A DNA stretch of 64,000 nucleotides from Streptomyces niger (GCF_000718305.1 NZ_JOFQ01000011.1:1-64000); one strand, 5' to 3'. Shown: positions 48,636-57,525, counted from the stretch's first letter. The notes: generated by a model not told the origin, from the letters alone. A program made the numbers and translations.

Positions 48636-50093
48636 GTGACCGCGCCGAAGCTCGACCAGTCCGCCGGACGCCGCGGTCCGTCCCCTCTCCCGGGCGCGCA
48701 CCGCCGCGTCCTGGTGGCCGCCCTGGCCTGCGTGCTCTCCTTCACGGTCTTCTGGATCGCCCAGCGGTTGGCGGGCGTGACCATGCTGGATCTGATGGTC
48801 TACCGCGCCGAGGGCTGGACCGCCCGCACCGGTGGCGACCTCTACGAGATGCTCGCCACCTCCGCGCGGCTGCCCAACACCTATCCGCCCTTCGCCTCCC
48901 TGCTCTTCGTGCCGCTGACCTTCCTCCACGTACCGGAGATGCGCACGCTCGCCACCCTCGGCAACCTGCTGCTCCTGGTCGCCGTGGTGCACCTGACCCT
49001 GCGGCTGACCGGCCTGCCGTCGACCGCCCCCGGAGCCCGCGCCCCGCGCGCCCGACAGGCCACCGTGACCCTCGCGCTCTCCGCACTGCTCGTGTGGTGC
49101 GAGCCGGTGTGGACCACGCTGCGCTACGGGCAGATCAACCTCCTCCTCGCCGTGCTCGTGCTCTGGGACGTCACCCGCCGGGACACTCACCGCTGGGCCG
49201 GTATCGGCATCGGCATCGCGGCCGGGATCAAGCTCACGCCGGCCCTCTTCGCCGTGTGGCTCGCGCTCGCCGGGCTGCTGCGCGCCCGTCAGCTGCGCCG
49301 TCCGGGGCAGGGGCTGCGCGGCACCTGGAACCCCTGGCTGCGCCAGGCCTGCGTCGCGGTCCTGACCTTCCTCGGCACCGTGCTCCTCTCCGCCCTGGCC
49401 CTGCCCCGCGACTCGGTCCGCTTCTGGACCGAGATCGTCTTCGCCTCCGACCGGCCGGGCGATGTGGAGATCACCGCGAACCAGTCGCTACGCGGTGTCC
49501 TCGCCCGGCTGCTGCACACCCCCGACACCGGGCTGTGGTGGCCGGCCGCGGCGGCGGTGGCGGCGATCGCCGGGCTGACGCTCGCCACCACCGCCCTGCT
49601 GCGGGGACAGCGCGCCTGGGCTGCCGTGGTCTGCGCCACCACCGCGCTGCTGGTCAGCCCGGTCTCCTGGTCGCACCACTGGGTGTGGGCCGTACCGATG
49701 CTGATCCTGCTCGGCACCGAGGCCGTACGCCGCGGCGGCCGGGCCACTCGGGCGGGCCGCAGACTCTGGGCGGCGACCGGGGCGCTCGGGCTGCTCTTCG
49801 CCTCCTTCGCTCTGTGGTGGGTACCGCACCGGCCCCACAGCCACGCGGAACTGCACCAGAACGGCGGCCAACTGCTGCTCTCGGGCGTCTACCCGATCGC
49901 CGGTGTCGTGCTCCTGCTGCTGACCGCCGTCCTGCTCCGCCGGACCGGGGTGCCCGGGGTCAGTGCTCCCCGTGGTCGTGGCCTCCGCCGCCCGGGTGGT
50001 GGTGATGGAACGCCAGCACCTCAGGAGGCATCACCACGAACGGGCGCATCATCCCCATGTCCTCGTGTTCCAGCAGATGGCAGTGGTACATGA
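48636..50093 (+). CDS. Polytopic GT87-family (DUF2029) glycosyltransferase
   Basis: 485 residues with roughly ten membrane helices and the GT-C features of GT87 mannosyltransferases: an acidic loop near the start (TMLDLMVYRAEGW), NTYPPFASLLF, LRYGQINLLLAVLVLWD, GIGIGIAAGIKLTP, ANQSLRGVLARLLH and VSPVSWSHHWVW. Actinobacterial members transfer mannose or arabinose from polyprenyl-phosphate donors to envelope glycans; the acceptor here is unknown. The GTG at 48636 has a GGGGG upstream and fits the predicted transcript start. The last 45 residues overlap the convergent multicopper oxidase by 134 bases. Confidence 0.82.
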   Translation: MTAPKLDQSAGRRGPSPLPGAHRRVLVAALACVLSFTVFWIAQRLAGVTMLDLMVYRAEGWTARTGGDLYEMLATSARLPNTYPPFASLLFVPLTFLHVPEMRTLATLGNLLLLVAVVHLTLRLTGLPSTAPGARAPRARQATVTLALSALLVWCEPVWTTLRYGQINLLLAVLVLWDVTRRDTHRWAGIGIGIAAGIKLTPALFAVWLALAGLLRARQLRRPGQGLRGTWNPWLRQACVAVLTFLGTVLLSALALPRDSVRFWTEIVFASDRPGDVEITANQSLRGVLARLLHTPDTGLWWPAAAAVAAIAGLTLATTALLRGQRAWAAVVCATTALLVSPVSWSHHWVWAVPMLILLGTEAVRRGGRATRAGRRLWAATGALGLLFASFALWWVPHRPHSHAELHQNGGQLLLSGVYPIAGVVLLLLTAVLLRRTGVPGVSAPRGRGLRRPGGGDGTPAPQEASPRTGASSPCPRVPADGSGT

Positions 50094-51807
50094 AGCGGCC
50101 CTTCGCGCCATGGAAGCGCCCCATGACGTTGACCATCTGACCGGCGGGCACCTGGATGGTGTCCTTCCAGCCCTGGTCGCCCGGGGTTATCGGGATGTCA
50201 CCGCCGTACTCCAGCGGAGCGCGGGTACCGCCCAGGTCGGGGTCGAAGGTGCCGTTCGGCGGCGCAGGGTAGCGGTCGCGGCTGAGCGCCTGGAACTCGA
50301 CGAGGTGGATGTGCATCGGGTGAGCGGCCGCGACGCCGAGGTTCAGGAAGCTCCACTGCTCCCAGGTATCGAACTCCACCATGAAGCTGAGGGCGTCGTC
50401 GAAGGTCCGGGCGCCGCGCTGATACGTCCGCACCCGCCCGTCGGGCCCCTTGATCTGCACGACCCCCTCGGACGGGATCTTGACCATGCTCGGGTCGACC
50501 TCGTGCATCTCCCACATCTCCGGGTGGCCGTTGGTGACCTCGGTGACCGGAGTGAGCAGAATGAGGCGCTCCTTGTGCTTCGGGGCGTTGTCCTTGGTGA
50601 TCCGCTCGAAGTGCGGCGATATCACCTCGGGCAGGACGAACGTGTCCTTCACCGTGTCCGAGCTCACCCGGAACTGCATCACCTGCGGATACGTCACCTT
50701 GGGCGCGGCCGGGTTCGGGATGGTGTTGATCAGCCGGAGCACCTTGCCGTGCAGTGCGGCGAAGTTGATGAGCAGGTCCACGCGCTCGGCGGGTGCGACC
50801 GCCAGGCGGTCGTCGACCGGGACCGGGCGCGGCAGCAGACCGCTGTCCGTGCCGATCTGGTACACCGCGCCGGTGACCGGCTTCTGCGTCTCCTCGTCGA
50901 GCAGTTGCAGCCCGTAGACACGGGCATTGGAGGCGTTGAGCACGCGGAAGCGGTACCAGCACGCGTCCACGTCCAGGTGCGGCCAGACCGTGCCGTTCAC
51001 CAGGGTGTACGGGCCGAAGAAGGGGGCACTGACGGGGGTGCCGTCGTTCTCCTTCGCCACGATCAGGGTCTTGTGGAGCAGGCGGCCCGTCAGGTGACCG
51101 TCGTCGTCCGTGTCGAAGTTGCGGTCCTGGATGATGAGCGGGATTTCCCGCTCGTCCGACGGCAGACGGAGCGCGGCCTCCTCCTCGTCCCGCACGACGT
51201 ACAGGCCGGCCAGCCCCGCGAAGACGGTCCACCGGGTGATGTCCATGGCGTGGTCGTGGTACCACAACGCCGTCGCCGGCTGGTCGTTCGGATACTCCGC
51301 GAGCTGGGCGTCCCCGGGCGAGATGCCGTTCTCCGGCCAACCGTCGTTGCCACCGTTCGTCCGGGCGCCGTGCAGATGGGCCGTCGTCCAGGGCGGGAGC
51401 TTGTCGACGCCTTCGATGGGCTGGGCCCCTTTGCTGCCCGGCTCGTCCGCCGGTGCCGGGTGCTCCGTCGATGCGGCTTGCTGAGCCGCGGTCACCGGGA
51501 GGGTTCCCGTGATGCTGTTCGTCCAGGAGACGCGCAGGAGGCGCCCCCGGGGCACGTCGATGGTCGGCCCCGGATAGTGTCCGTCGTACGTCCACACCTT
51601 GGTGGGCGGGAGTTCGGAGTGCAGCCGCGCCCAGGCGGCGCGCTGCTCGATGGTGATGCCGCGCACCGCTTCCCTGCGGCCCGGCTCGATGACGGGCGGC
51701 ACGCGCAGCGCGTCGATGAAAGGCGTGAGTCCGGCCACCTTGGGCTCTTCTGCTCGCTCCGCCTCGGTCTTCGTCTGCCGTGCGTCCCCCATGGCTGTGT
51801 CTGTCAC
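49960..51807 (-). CDS. Multicopper oxidase (CotA/phenoxazinone-synthase-like)
   Basis: 615 residues with all four copper motifs: TAHLHG, LWYHDHAM, HPMHIHLVEF and the type 1 segment YHCHLLEHEDMGMM. The axial-ligand position is Met. There is no signal peptide. The length and the long loop near residues 110-135 fit the bacterial CotA/bilirubin-oxidase-like group, which includes phenoxazinone synthase. It oxidises phenolics or metals with reduction of O2 to water. The C-terminus ends in a His-rich run (HHHHPGGGGHDHGEH). GTG at 51807 with GGGGG seven bases upstream; an ATG at 51792 is also possible. Confidence 0.92.
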   Translation of the reverse strand: MTDTAMGDARQTKTEAERAEEPKVAGLTPFIDALRVPPVIEPGRREAVRGITIEQRAAWARLHSELPPTKVWTYDGHYPGPTIDVPRGRLLRVSWTNSITGTLPVTAAQQAASTEHPAPADEPGSKGAQPIEGVDKLPPWTTAHLHGARTNGGNDGWPENGISPGDAQLAEYPNDQPATALWYHDHAMDITRWTVFAGLAGLYVVRDEEEAALRLPSDEREIPLIIQDRNFDTDDDGHLTGRLLHKTLIVAKENDGTPVSAPFFGPYTLVNGTVWPHLDVDACWYRFRVLNASNARVYGLQLLDEETQKPVTGAVYQIGTDSGLLPRPVPVDDRLAVAPAERVDLLINFAALHGKVLRLINTIPNPAAPKVTYPQVMQFRVSSDTVKDTFVLPEVISPHFERITKDNAPKHKERLILLTPVTEVTNGHPEMWEMHEVDPSMVKIPSEGVVQIKGPDGRVRTYQRGARTFDDALSFMVEFDTWEQWSFLNLGVAAAHPMHIHLVEFQALSRDRYPAPPNGTFDPDLGGTRAPLEYGGDIPITPGDQGWKDTIQVPAGQMVNVMGRFHGAKGRFMYHCHLLEHEDMGMMRPFVVMPPEVLAFHHHHPGGGGHDHGEH

Positions 51808-52119
51808 TGTGCGGCCCCCGTCGCTCCCCCGCGCCGCCGACCGTTCCGCGGCGACAGCTCTGTGTATGACAACGCCTCACACTACGGCCGGAGTTCTGCT
51901 CCTAACGGCGTTTTTCCGGCCAATCGCCAACAGGCCGTACATAGCTGAGTGGACCGGTCCGGTCCGGGGTGTCCGAGCTGAAAGCAGCTCAGGGCGCATG
52001 TTGTGCGCCGAAGTTATGGAGAAACGGTCATGCGGGACCAATGCGGTATCCCGAGCGCGGTTGTGCGCCTGCGAAAGCGGGAGGTGACAGGCTTTCAGAG
52101 GGCGCCACAGCGGCGTCTT
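51808..52119. other. Intergenic region upstream of the multicopper oxidase
   Basis: It holds a possible -10 TAGTGT on the minus strand (51884-51879) for the oxidase and an inverted repeat (GAGCTG/CAGCTC) near 51975-51990. No gene is seen. Confidence 0.4.
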
Positions 52120-52353
52120 TCAGGCGGTGGCGAAGGAGTAGAAACGCTTCAGCGTGCAGTGCTCGTCGAGCAGGCGGCCGTAGATGGGCTCGCCGTCCAG
52201 CTCACGGTAGGTCTCGATGGGGTCGCCCTTGATGATCAGCGCCCGGGCGCATTCCTCGCACCAGTACTGGAAGTCGGGGTTCGGCGGTTCCATGTCGCGC
52301 ACGATGGGCGTACCGCTGGCGCACCAGTCGCACTTCCGGCTGTGTGCCCCCAT
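52120..52353 (-). CDS. Small cysteine-rich (zinc-ribbon-like) protein
   Basis: 77 residues with two CxxC pairs, CDWC (about 8-11) and CEEC (about 32-35), then an acidic ILIK-D-PIETYRELDGEPIYGRL segment. The cysteine pairs suggest one bound zinc; no known function. It starts three bases after the stop of the other small zinc protein, so the two form an operon. Confidence 0.7.
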   Translation of the reverse strand: MGAHSRKCDWCASGTPIVRDMEPPNPDFQYWCEECARALIIKGDPIETYRELDGEPIYGRLLDEHCTLKRFYSFATA

Positions 52354-52356
52354 CAG

Positions 52357-52515
52357 TCAGCTCCAGCTGTGGCCGCAGGCCGTGCAGACGAACGAGATTC
52401 CACCGTTGTCGCCCAGCATCTGCGCCACGTGCGGCGAGCCGCAGGAAGGGCATTGCAGCGCGGAGGTGGCAACGCCGAGCAGGTCATGGACCTCCTCGAT
52501 GATGCTCGTGGGCAT
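52357..52515 (-). CDS. Small zinc-ribbon protein
   Basis: 52 residues with CPSC and CTAC pairs spaced like a zinc ribbon (about 22-25 and 45-48). The ATG at 52515 has GGAGGAGA seven bases upstream; the in-frame ATG at 52557 does not. First gene of a two-gene operon with the cysteine-rich protein. Function unknown, perhaps DNA or RNA binding. Confidence 0.7.
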   Translation of the reverse strand: MPTSIIEEVHDLLGVATSALQCPSCGSPHVAQMLGDNGGISFVCTACGHSWS

Positions 52516-52701
52516 CGCGTTCTCTCCTCCCCTGCCGGCGCCGTCCGATTCTGCCACGGACCGCGGACCAGGTCAGGCCCGCAGTCTCACCGGTCGGCGG
52601 GCCACCCGCTGTCGTCGCACGGACGCGTACAAGCCATAGCGCGGGCGCTCACAACGGCGCGCACGGCAACGAACGCGCCCTCAAAGCCCGGAAACAGCAG
52701 T

Positions 52702-52759
52702 GATCCCGCCTCCTGGCGAGGCGGAGAATCGCTCTCCGTCTCCGCCAGAGGGCGGGATC
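52702..52759. terminator. Terminator after the second tRNA-Ala
   Basis: GATCCCGCC and GGCGGGATC form the outer stem, and an inner imperfect stem pairs the CCTGGCG and CGCCAGAGG segments. It starts ten bases past the tRNA 3' end. Confidence 0.7.
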
Positions 52760-52769
52760 ATCCGGGTTG

Positions 52770-52842
52770 TGGAGCTAAGGAGAATTGAACTCCTGACCTC
52801 CTGCATGCCATGCAGGCGCTCTACCAACTGAGCTATAGCCCC
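52770..52842 (-). tRNA. tRNA-Ala (anticodon GGC), second copy
   Basis: 73 bases, identical to the gene at 48345-48417, same strand, with the same anticodon loop ATGGCAT. Possible -10 TAAAGT on the minus strand at 52902-52897. Both copies are preceded by a short GGGGAAAACCCC-type hairpin (here the perfect palindrome at 52861-52876). Confidence 0.97.
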
Positions 52843-52989
52843 GGGTCTTGTTCCGCTCCTCCGGGGTTTTCCCCGGCGGCGCCGCGAACAAGAAGAACTT
52901 TAGCCTGCGACCTGCCCAGATGTGAAATCCGGGTCCGGCCGGCCGTCGGACGGCCCCCGGAGAGCCACCGCCGACCGGTCCTCCAAAGG

Positions 52990-53643
52990 TCAGTCGTCGT
53001 CGCCCAACACCGGCTCGGGGAGGGTGCCGGCGTTGTGCTCCAGCAGGCGCCAGCCGCGCGCTCCTTCGCCCAGCACGGACCAGCAGCAGTTCGACAGGCC
53101 GCCCAGGCCCTCCCAGTGGTGCGGCTCCAGGCCCAGCAGCCGGCCGATCGTCGTACGGATCGTGCCACCGTGGCTCACGACGACCAGGGTGCCGTCGTCG
53201 GGCAGCTTGTCCGCCGCCAGCCGCACGAGCGGCGCCGCGCGGTCCGCGACCTCGGTCTCCAGCTCGCCGCCACCACGGCGCACCGGCTCGCCGCGCTTCC
53301 ATGCGGCGTACTGCTCGCCGTACGCCGCCATGATCTCGTCGTGCGTCAGGCCCTGCCAGGCGCCCGCGTACGTCTCGCGCAGCGCCTCGTCGTGCACCAC
53401 GTCCAAGCGCGTGATCGCCGACAGCTCGGCGGCCGTGCGGCGCGCCCGCTTGAGGTCGGACGCGATGATCGCGTCCGGCTTCAGGGCGGCGAGCAGCCGC
53501 GCGGCGCGGCGCGCCTGCTCGACACCCACCTCGGTGAGCTCGATGTCCGTGGTGCCCTGGAAGCGGCGCTCCAGGTTCCACGCCGTCTGGCCGTGCCGCC
53601 ACAGGACGATCTTGCGGCCGCGGCCCCCCTTCGTGCCGTTCAG
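52990..53643 (-). CDS. Histidine phosphatase (phosphoglycerate mutase family), CTG start
   Basis: 217 residues with the catalytic LWRHGQTAWN near residue 13, the helix LKRARRTAAEL, an acidic LRETYAGAWQGLT and the second histidine in VVVSHGGTIR. It is a phosphatase of the PhoE/CobC type rather than a glycolytic mutase. No ATG, GTG or TTG lies between the open-frame start and the catalytic motif at a plausible place. CTG at 53643 overlaps the rsfS stop (CTGA) and has GGAGAG five bases upstream, so CTG is the likely start. Confidence 0.85.
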   Translation of the reverse strand: MNGTKGGRGRKIVLWRHGQTAWNLERRFQGTTDIELTEVGVEQARRAARLLAALKPDAIIASDLKRARRTAAELSAITRLDVVHDEALRETYAGAWQGLTHDEIMAAYGEQYAAWKRGEPVRRGGGELETEVADRAAPLVRLAADKLPDDGTLVVVSHGGTIRTTIGRLLGLEPHHWEGLGGLSNCCWSVLGEGARGWRLLEHNAGTLPEPVLGDDD

Positions 53644-54074
53644 CGCAGCTCTCCGTCCTGCTCGGCGGCGGTCTCCTCGGCGTGCGCCGCGGCCTTGCCG
53701 CGGGTCGCCTTGGCGTCCTCGGGAAGCTCCAGCTCGGGGCAGTCCTTCCAGAGCCGCTCCAGGGCGTAGAACACGCGCTCCTCGCTGTGCTGGACGTGGA
53801 CGACGATGTCGACGTAGTCCAGGAGCACCCAGCGGGCCTCGCGGTCGCCCTCGCGGCGCACCGGCTTGGCGCCCAGGTCCTTGTTCAGCCGCTCCTCGAT
53901 CTCGTCGACGATCGACTTGACCTGGCGGTCGTTGGGCGCCGACGCCAGCAGGAAGGCGTCGGTGATCGAGAGGACGTCGCTGACGTCGTACGCGATGATG
54001 TCGTGCGCGAGCTTGTCGGCGGCCGCCTGGGCGGCGGCGTTGATGAGCTCGATGGAGCGGTCCGTGGCGGTCAC
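53640..54074 (-). CDS. rsfS: Ribosome silencing factor
   Basis: 144 residues of the RsfS/Iojap/YbeB family: DVSDVLSITDAFLLASA, RQVKSIVDEIEERL, ARWVLLDYVDIVVHVQ and the ERVFYALERLWKD end of the core. It binds ribosomal protein L14 and blocks subunit joining in starvation. A charged Glu/Ala-rich tail follows. GTG at 54074 with GGAAG about 8 bases upstream. It lies in the conserved nadD-LCP-rsfS-pgm order. Confidence 0.93.
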   Translation of the reverse strand: MTATDRSIELINAAAQAAADKLAHDIIAYDVSDVLSITDAFLLASAPNDRQVKSIVDEIEERLNKDLGAKPVRREGDREARWVLLDYVDIVVHVQHSEERVFYALERLWKDCPELELPEDAKATRGKAAAHAEETAAEQDGELR

Positions 54075-54295
54075 AAGCCAAACTTCCGGGTCGGTGGCGG
54101 TGCTGCCCGGCCCCGTCCGCGGGAAGGCCCGCCGACCGCGGCCGAGTCAGCAGTCAAGTACCCCTCAAGGGTCTCACGGACCGCTGACACCCCGGCCGGC
54201 TTGTGGACAAACGGCGATCGGCGCTGGTCAGGCCGCGAACGGGGCGGAGCGGCGGGCGCGGGGCCGCTGCCGAAGCCGGCCCCCACCCGTCACGC

Positions 54296-56116
54296 TCACC
54301 CCTTGTAGTCGTTGCCCAGCAGCACCGTGATGTCGGCGTTCGAGGCGACCTTGCCCTTCTTCACCGCGCTCGTCGGCAGGCCCAGCGTCTTCGCGACCTC
54401 TTCGGCGCGCGGCCGGTAGGCCTCGTCCGCGTACGTCACCCGGGACGCCGACAGGGAGCCCGCCGCGGTGCCGCCGTCCACGAAGGAGTAGCCGCCGTTG
54501 ACCAGCGTGGCCTGCGCCTGTCCGACCGCCTTCTGGCTGCCGGAGGCGTTCCGGACGCTGACCCGCGCGGTCGCGCTCGGATCGGTCTTCTTCACCTTGC
54601 CGCCCAGGACGTCCTTGACCACGTCGGAGGCGGTCCGTGCGCTGAGGGTGCCGTCCTGCTGCACGGGCAGCACCGTCGTCCGGTAGGCACCCGTCTTGGC
54701 GAGCTCGGCGCGCTGCGCGAGGGAGCTGCCGAGCTGACCCACGGTGAGCGGCGGGTCCAGGACCTGCATGAGGGACTTCACGGTGGCGGTCGCGCCGTCC
54801 GCGTCGCTGGACATCTTCTTCAAGGTGGCCTGCATCACCTGCCCGAAGCGCGCCAGCTGCTTGGTCTGCAGCTCGCCCGGGCCCCGGTAGGTGGCGTACG
54901 CGACGGCGGCCTGGCCGTTCAGTACGCGCCCCTTGCCCGCCTTGACCAGTGGGTCGTCGCCCTTCTTGGCGCCCGGCACGGTGGTGTCGGTGTCCACGGT
55001 TATGCCGCCGACCGTCTCGACGAGGTTCTCCAGGTAGGGCGTGTCCAGTCGCCAGCTCGCCTTGATGTCGGCGCCCAGCAGCGTGTTCAGGGAGTCGCGC
55101 GTCGGCTCGGTGCCGGCGTCCTGCACGGACTTGCCGAGGGTGGTGGCCTGGCCGTCGTCCCCGGTGATCGCGAGGCTGTTGGGGAGGAGGACGGTGGTGC
55201 CCTTGTGCGTGGTCTCGTTCTCCACGAGCAGCGCCGTCGAGCTCTCGTCGCTGCCGGTCTGCCGGAGGTGGACCAGCAGCACGTCGCGCTTCTGGCCCGC
55301 AGCGGTGGCCGCGTCCCCGGTGGCGGCGCCGCCCAGGCCCGGGAGCTTGCCGGCCCACCACAGGTAGCCGACGCCGCCCACGGCCAGCAGGGCGAGGACG
55401 ACGGTCAGCGCGATGATGCGGCTGCGGCCGCGGCGCTTGGCCTCCTCGCGCCGTTCGGTACGGCTTTCGGTGAAGCGCAGCCAGTCGATGACGTCTTCGG
55501 ATTCCTCGTCCTGCTCCTCGATGAACGAGAACTGTTCGGTGCGGTACTCCTCGCCGGCGACGCGGTCCGCACCGTCGGCGCGGCCACCGGTGCCGGCCGG
55601 CCGGTCCTGCGGCGTGCCCGAAGGGGCCGCCTCGTACGCCGGCCGACCCTCGGACGGGGTCTGCGGCTCGTACGAAGGCTGCGGCTCGTAGGGAGTCTGC
55701 GCTTCGTAGGACTGCTGCCGGACGTACTCCTGTTGCCCGTACTGCGGCTGCTGCGGGACCCAGGCCTGCTGCTGCGTCTGCTGGGCCTGCTGCGCGGGCT
55801 GCTGGTAGCCGCCGTACGGGTCGTAGCCCTGGCCGTGTCCCTGGCCGTGTCCCTGGCTGTGTCCCTGGCCGTGGCCCTGCTCGTAAGCACCCTGGCCGTA
55901 GCCCTGGGCCTGGTCGTACTGCGGGTCGTAGCCCTGGCCCTGGGGGTGCCCGTACGGCGCGCCGTACGGGTCGTACTGGCTCGGCGTCTCCTGGTACACC
56001 GGCTGCCCATACGCGTCGTAGGCGTACCCGGACGCGTTCTGCCGGCCCTGGGCCCCCTCGTAGGGGTCCTGGGCGTACGGATCCCGTGGCGCGTACGGAT
56101 CCTGTCGGTCGTTCAC
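54296..56116 (-). CDS. LytR-CpsA-Psr (LCP) family protein with Tyr/Gln/Gly-rich cytoplasmic tail
   Basis: 606 residues: a low-complexity cytoplasmic region (about 1-205, with DPYG, HGQG and YEPQ repeats), a membrane helix (233-255), an LCP domain (about 278-440) and a LytR_C domain (about 510-604). LCP enzymes attach teichoic-acid or glycan polymers to peptidoglycan. The usual Asp/Arg catalytic motif (SDxR...RSDT) appears as RQTGSDESSTALL, which is divergent. The start is GTG at 56116 with an AGAGGG upstream. It lies between nadD and rsfS. Confidence 0.8.
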   Translation of the reverse strand: MNDRQDPYAPRDPYAQDPYEGAQGRQNASGYAYDAYGQPVYQETPSQYDPYGAPYGHPQGQGYDPQYDQAQGYGQGAYEQGHGQGHSQGHGQGHGQGYDPYGGYQQPAQQAQQTQQQAWVPQQPQYGQQEYVRQQSYEAQTPYEPQPSYEPQTPSEGRPAYEAAPSGTPQDRPAGTGGRADGADRVAGEEYRTEQFSFIEEQDEESEDVIDWLRFTESRTERREEAKRRGRSRIIALTVVLALLAVGGVGYLWWAGKLPGLGGAATGDAATAAGQKRDVLLVHLRQTGSDESSTALLVENETTHKGTTVLLPNSLAITGDDGQATTLGKSVQDAGTEPTRDSLNTLLGADIKASWRLDTPYLENLVETVGGITVDTDTTVPGAKKGDDPLVKAGKGRVLNGQAAVAYATYRGPGELQTKQLARFGQVMQATLKKMSSDADGATATVKSLMQVLDPPLTVGQLGSSLAQRAELAKTGAYRTTVLPVQQDGTLSARTASDVVKDVLGGKVKKTDPSATARVSVRNASGSQKAVGQAQATLVNGGYSFVDGGTAAGSLSASRVTYADEAYRPRAEEVAKTLGLPTSAVKKGKVASNADITVLLGNDYKG

Positions 56117-56154
56117 CGGTGCCCTCTTTCCGTCGGCCCCGTCGGCGGTCGTCG

Positions 56155-56793
56155 TCAGCGGTCGTCGTCGCGGTCGTGGCGGTGGCTGTCGTCCCGGTAG
56201 AGACGGCGCTTGTCGATGTAGCGCACCACGCCGTCCGGCACCAGGTACCAGACCGGCTCCCCCTGGGCGACGCGCGCCCGGCAATCGGTCGAGGAGATGG
56301 CCAGGGCCGGCACCTCGACCAGCGAGACCCCGCCCTCGGGCAGGCCGGGGTCGGCCAGCACATGGCCGGGCCTGGTCACCCCGATGAAGTGCGCGAGCGA
56401 GAACAGCTCCTCCGCGTCCCGCCAGGTCAGGATCTGACCGAGCGCGTCGGCGCCGGTGATGAAAAAGAGATCCGCATCCGTGTGCTCGGTGCGCAGATCC
56501 CGAAGGGTGTCGATGGTGTACGTCTTGCCGCCGCGGTCGATGTCGATGCGGCTGACGGAGAACTGCGGATTGGACGCGGTCGCGATGACCGTCATCAGAT
56601 ACCGGTCCTCGGCCGGGGACACCGCCTTGTGGCTCTTCTGCCACGGCTGTCCCGTCGGTACGAAGATGACCTCATCGAGGTGGAACTGGCTGGCCACCTC
56701 GCTGGCGGCGACCAGGTGACCATGGTGGATCGGGTCGAACGTCCCGCCCATCACTCCGAGCCGCCGCTTCACGGGCCCTGTCTGCTCTCCCAT
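56155..56793 (-). CDS. nadD: Nicotinate-nucleotide adenylyltransferase
   Basis: 212 residues: the nucleotidyltransferase motif [11 protein letters not shown], then [11 protein letters not shown] and the ISSTDCR end motif. It makes deamido-NAD from nicotinate mononucleotide and ATP. A His/Asp-rich tail ends the protein ([12 protein letters not shown]). The ATG at 56793 is eight bases after TAGGGT (56807-56802), suggesting a leaderless start; an in-frame GTG at 56772 is less likely. It heads the LCP-rsfS-pgm cluster. Confidence 0.95.
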   Translation of the reverse strand: MGEQTGPVKRRLGVMGGTFDPIHHGHLVAASEVASQFHLDEVIFVPTGQPWQKSHKAVSPAEDRYLMTVIATASNPQFSVSRIDIDRGGKTYTIDTLRDLRTEHTDADLFFITGADALGQILTWRDAEELFSLAHFIGVTRPGHVLADPGLPEGGVSLVEVPALAISSTDCRARVAQGEPVWYLVPDGVVRYIDKRRLYRDDSHRHDRDDDR

Positions 56794-56843
56794 GCGTGCA
56801 GACCCTACTGGGCGCCGCTCGTCGAGGGATACGGGTCCCCGCC

Positions 56844-57008
56844 TCAGCGGTCCCGGTTGAAGCGAGTGGTGATCCACAGCAGGAGCAGCAGCGCGACGAG
56901 GGCGCCACCACCGGTGATCGCGGGGTTGAGGCTGTTGTGGTTGCCACCGTGTTCGCCACCCTCGGCGAGGGCGACCAGGACGGAGTGTGCGGCGGGGTGC
57001 AGGCTCAT
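56844..57008 (-). CDS. Small membrane protein (54 residues)
   Basis: A short open frame: the N-terminal half is Gly/His/Asn-rich ([14 protein letters not shown]) and the C-terminal half is one membrane helix ([18 protein letters not shown]), ending in a basic tail (NRDR). It has high GC at third positions and no good ribosome-binding site. As I recall it is a conserved small protein upstream of nadD in Streptomyces. No function known. Confidence 0.7.
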   Translation of the reverse strand: MSLHPAAHSVLVALAEGGEHGGNHNSLNPAITGGGALVALLLLLWITTRFNRDR

Positions 57009-57172
57009 CGTCGGCAGAACCAATCCGGGCTGATGCGGGCAGGGACTTCGCTCACATCGTAAGCGCGGGCCGGTCCGGGCCTCACGCCGACTCCGCCGGA
57101 ACGGCGCACCAGTGGACCTTTCCGGTGGTTTCCGCCCTCCTCAGAGGGGCGTGTGCGGCGCCTCGGCCCGCC

Positions 57173-57322
57173 TCACTCCTGGTCGCCGCCGTAGCCGCGC
57201 AGCAGGAACCAGGCCAGGAAGATCGCGCCGAGCACGCCGACGATGATCACGGCGCGCAGGATCCAGCCCGGCCCGTCGGCGTTGGAGGTCTGTACGGCGA
57301 GCAGCACGCTCGGGTCCACCAT
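57173..57322 (-). CDS. Small membrane protein (49 residues)
   Basis: A short open frame with a polar N-terminus (VDPSVLLAVQTSNADGPG), one membrane helix (ILRAVIIVGVLGAIFLAWFLL) and the acidic end GYGGDQE. GC at third positions is high. AAGGAG lies about 11 bases upstream. Probably a small single-pass protein of unknown function; it lies 164 bases upstream of the other small membrane gene. Confidence 0.65.
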   Translation of the reverse strand: MVDPSVLLAVQTSNADGPGWILRAVIIVGVLGAIFLAWFLLRGYGGDQE

Positions 57323-57525
57323 GAGGGGTCGCGCTCCTTTGTGGGGGTCTGTGCGGGCTCGTGCGCCGCACGGGCCCCGGCCGGCCGCGCCGGCGTCCTC
57401 CGCCGCGATGCGCGCGAGACGGCCCCGGCATCGGCGTGCGCGGGCCGCCCCTTGCGGGCATCTGCGGCGATTCGTTCCTCCGCCAGCGTACGCCGAGCAT
57501 CCAAAGCGCTGTCAGTGGCGTCCTC

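Noticed and set aside
54228..56363. A 711-codon minus-strand frame overlapping nadD and the LCP gene
   Set aside because: It is a shadow frame of the two real genes (Arg/Pro/Gly-rich).
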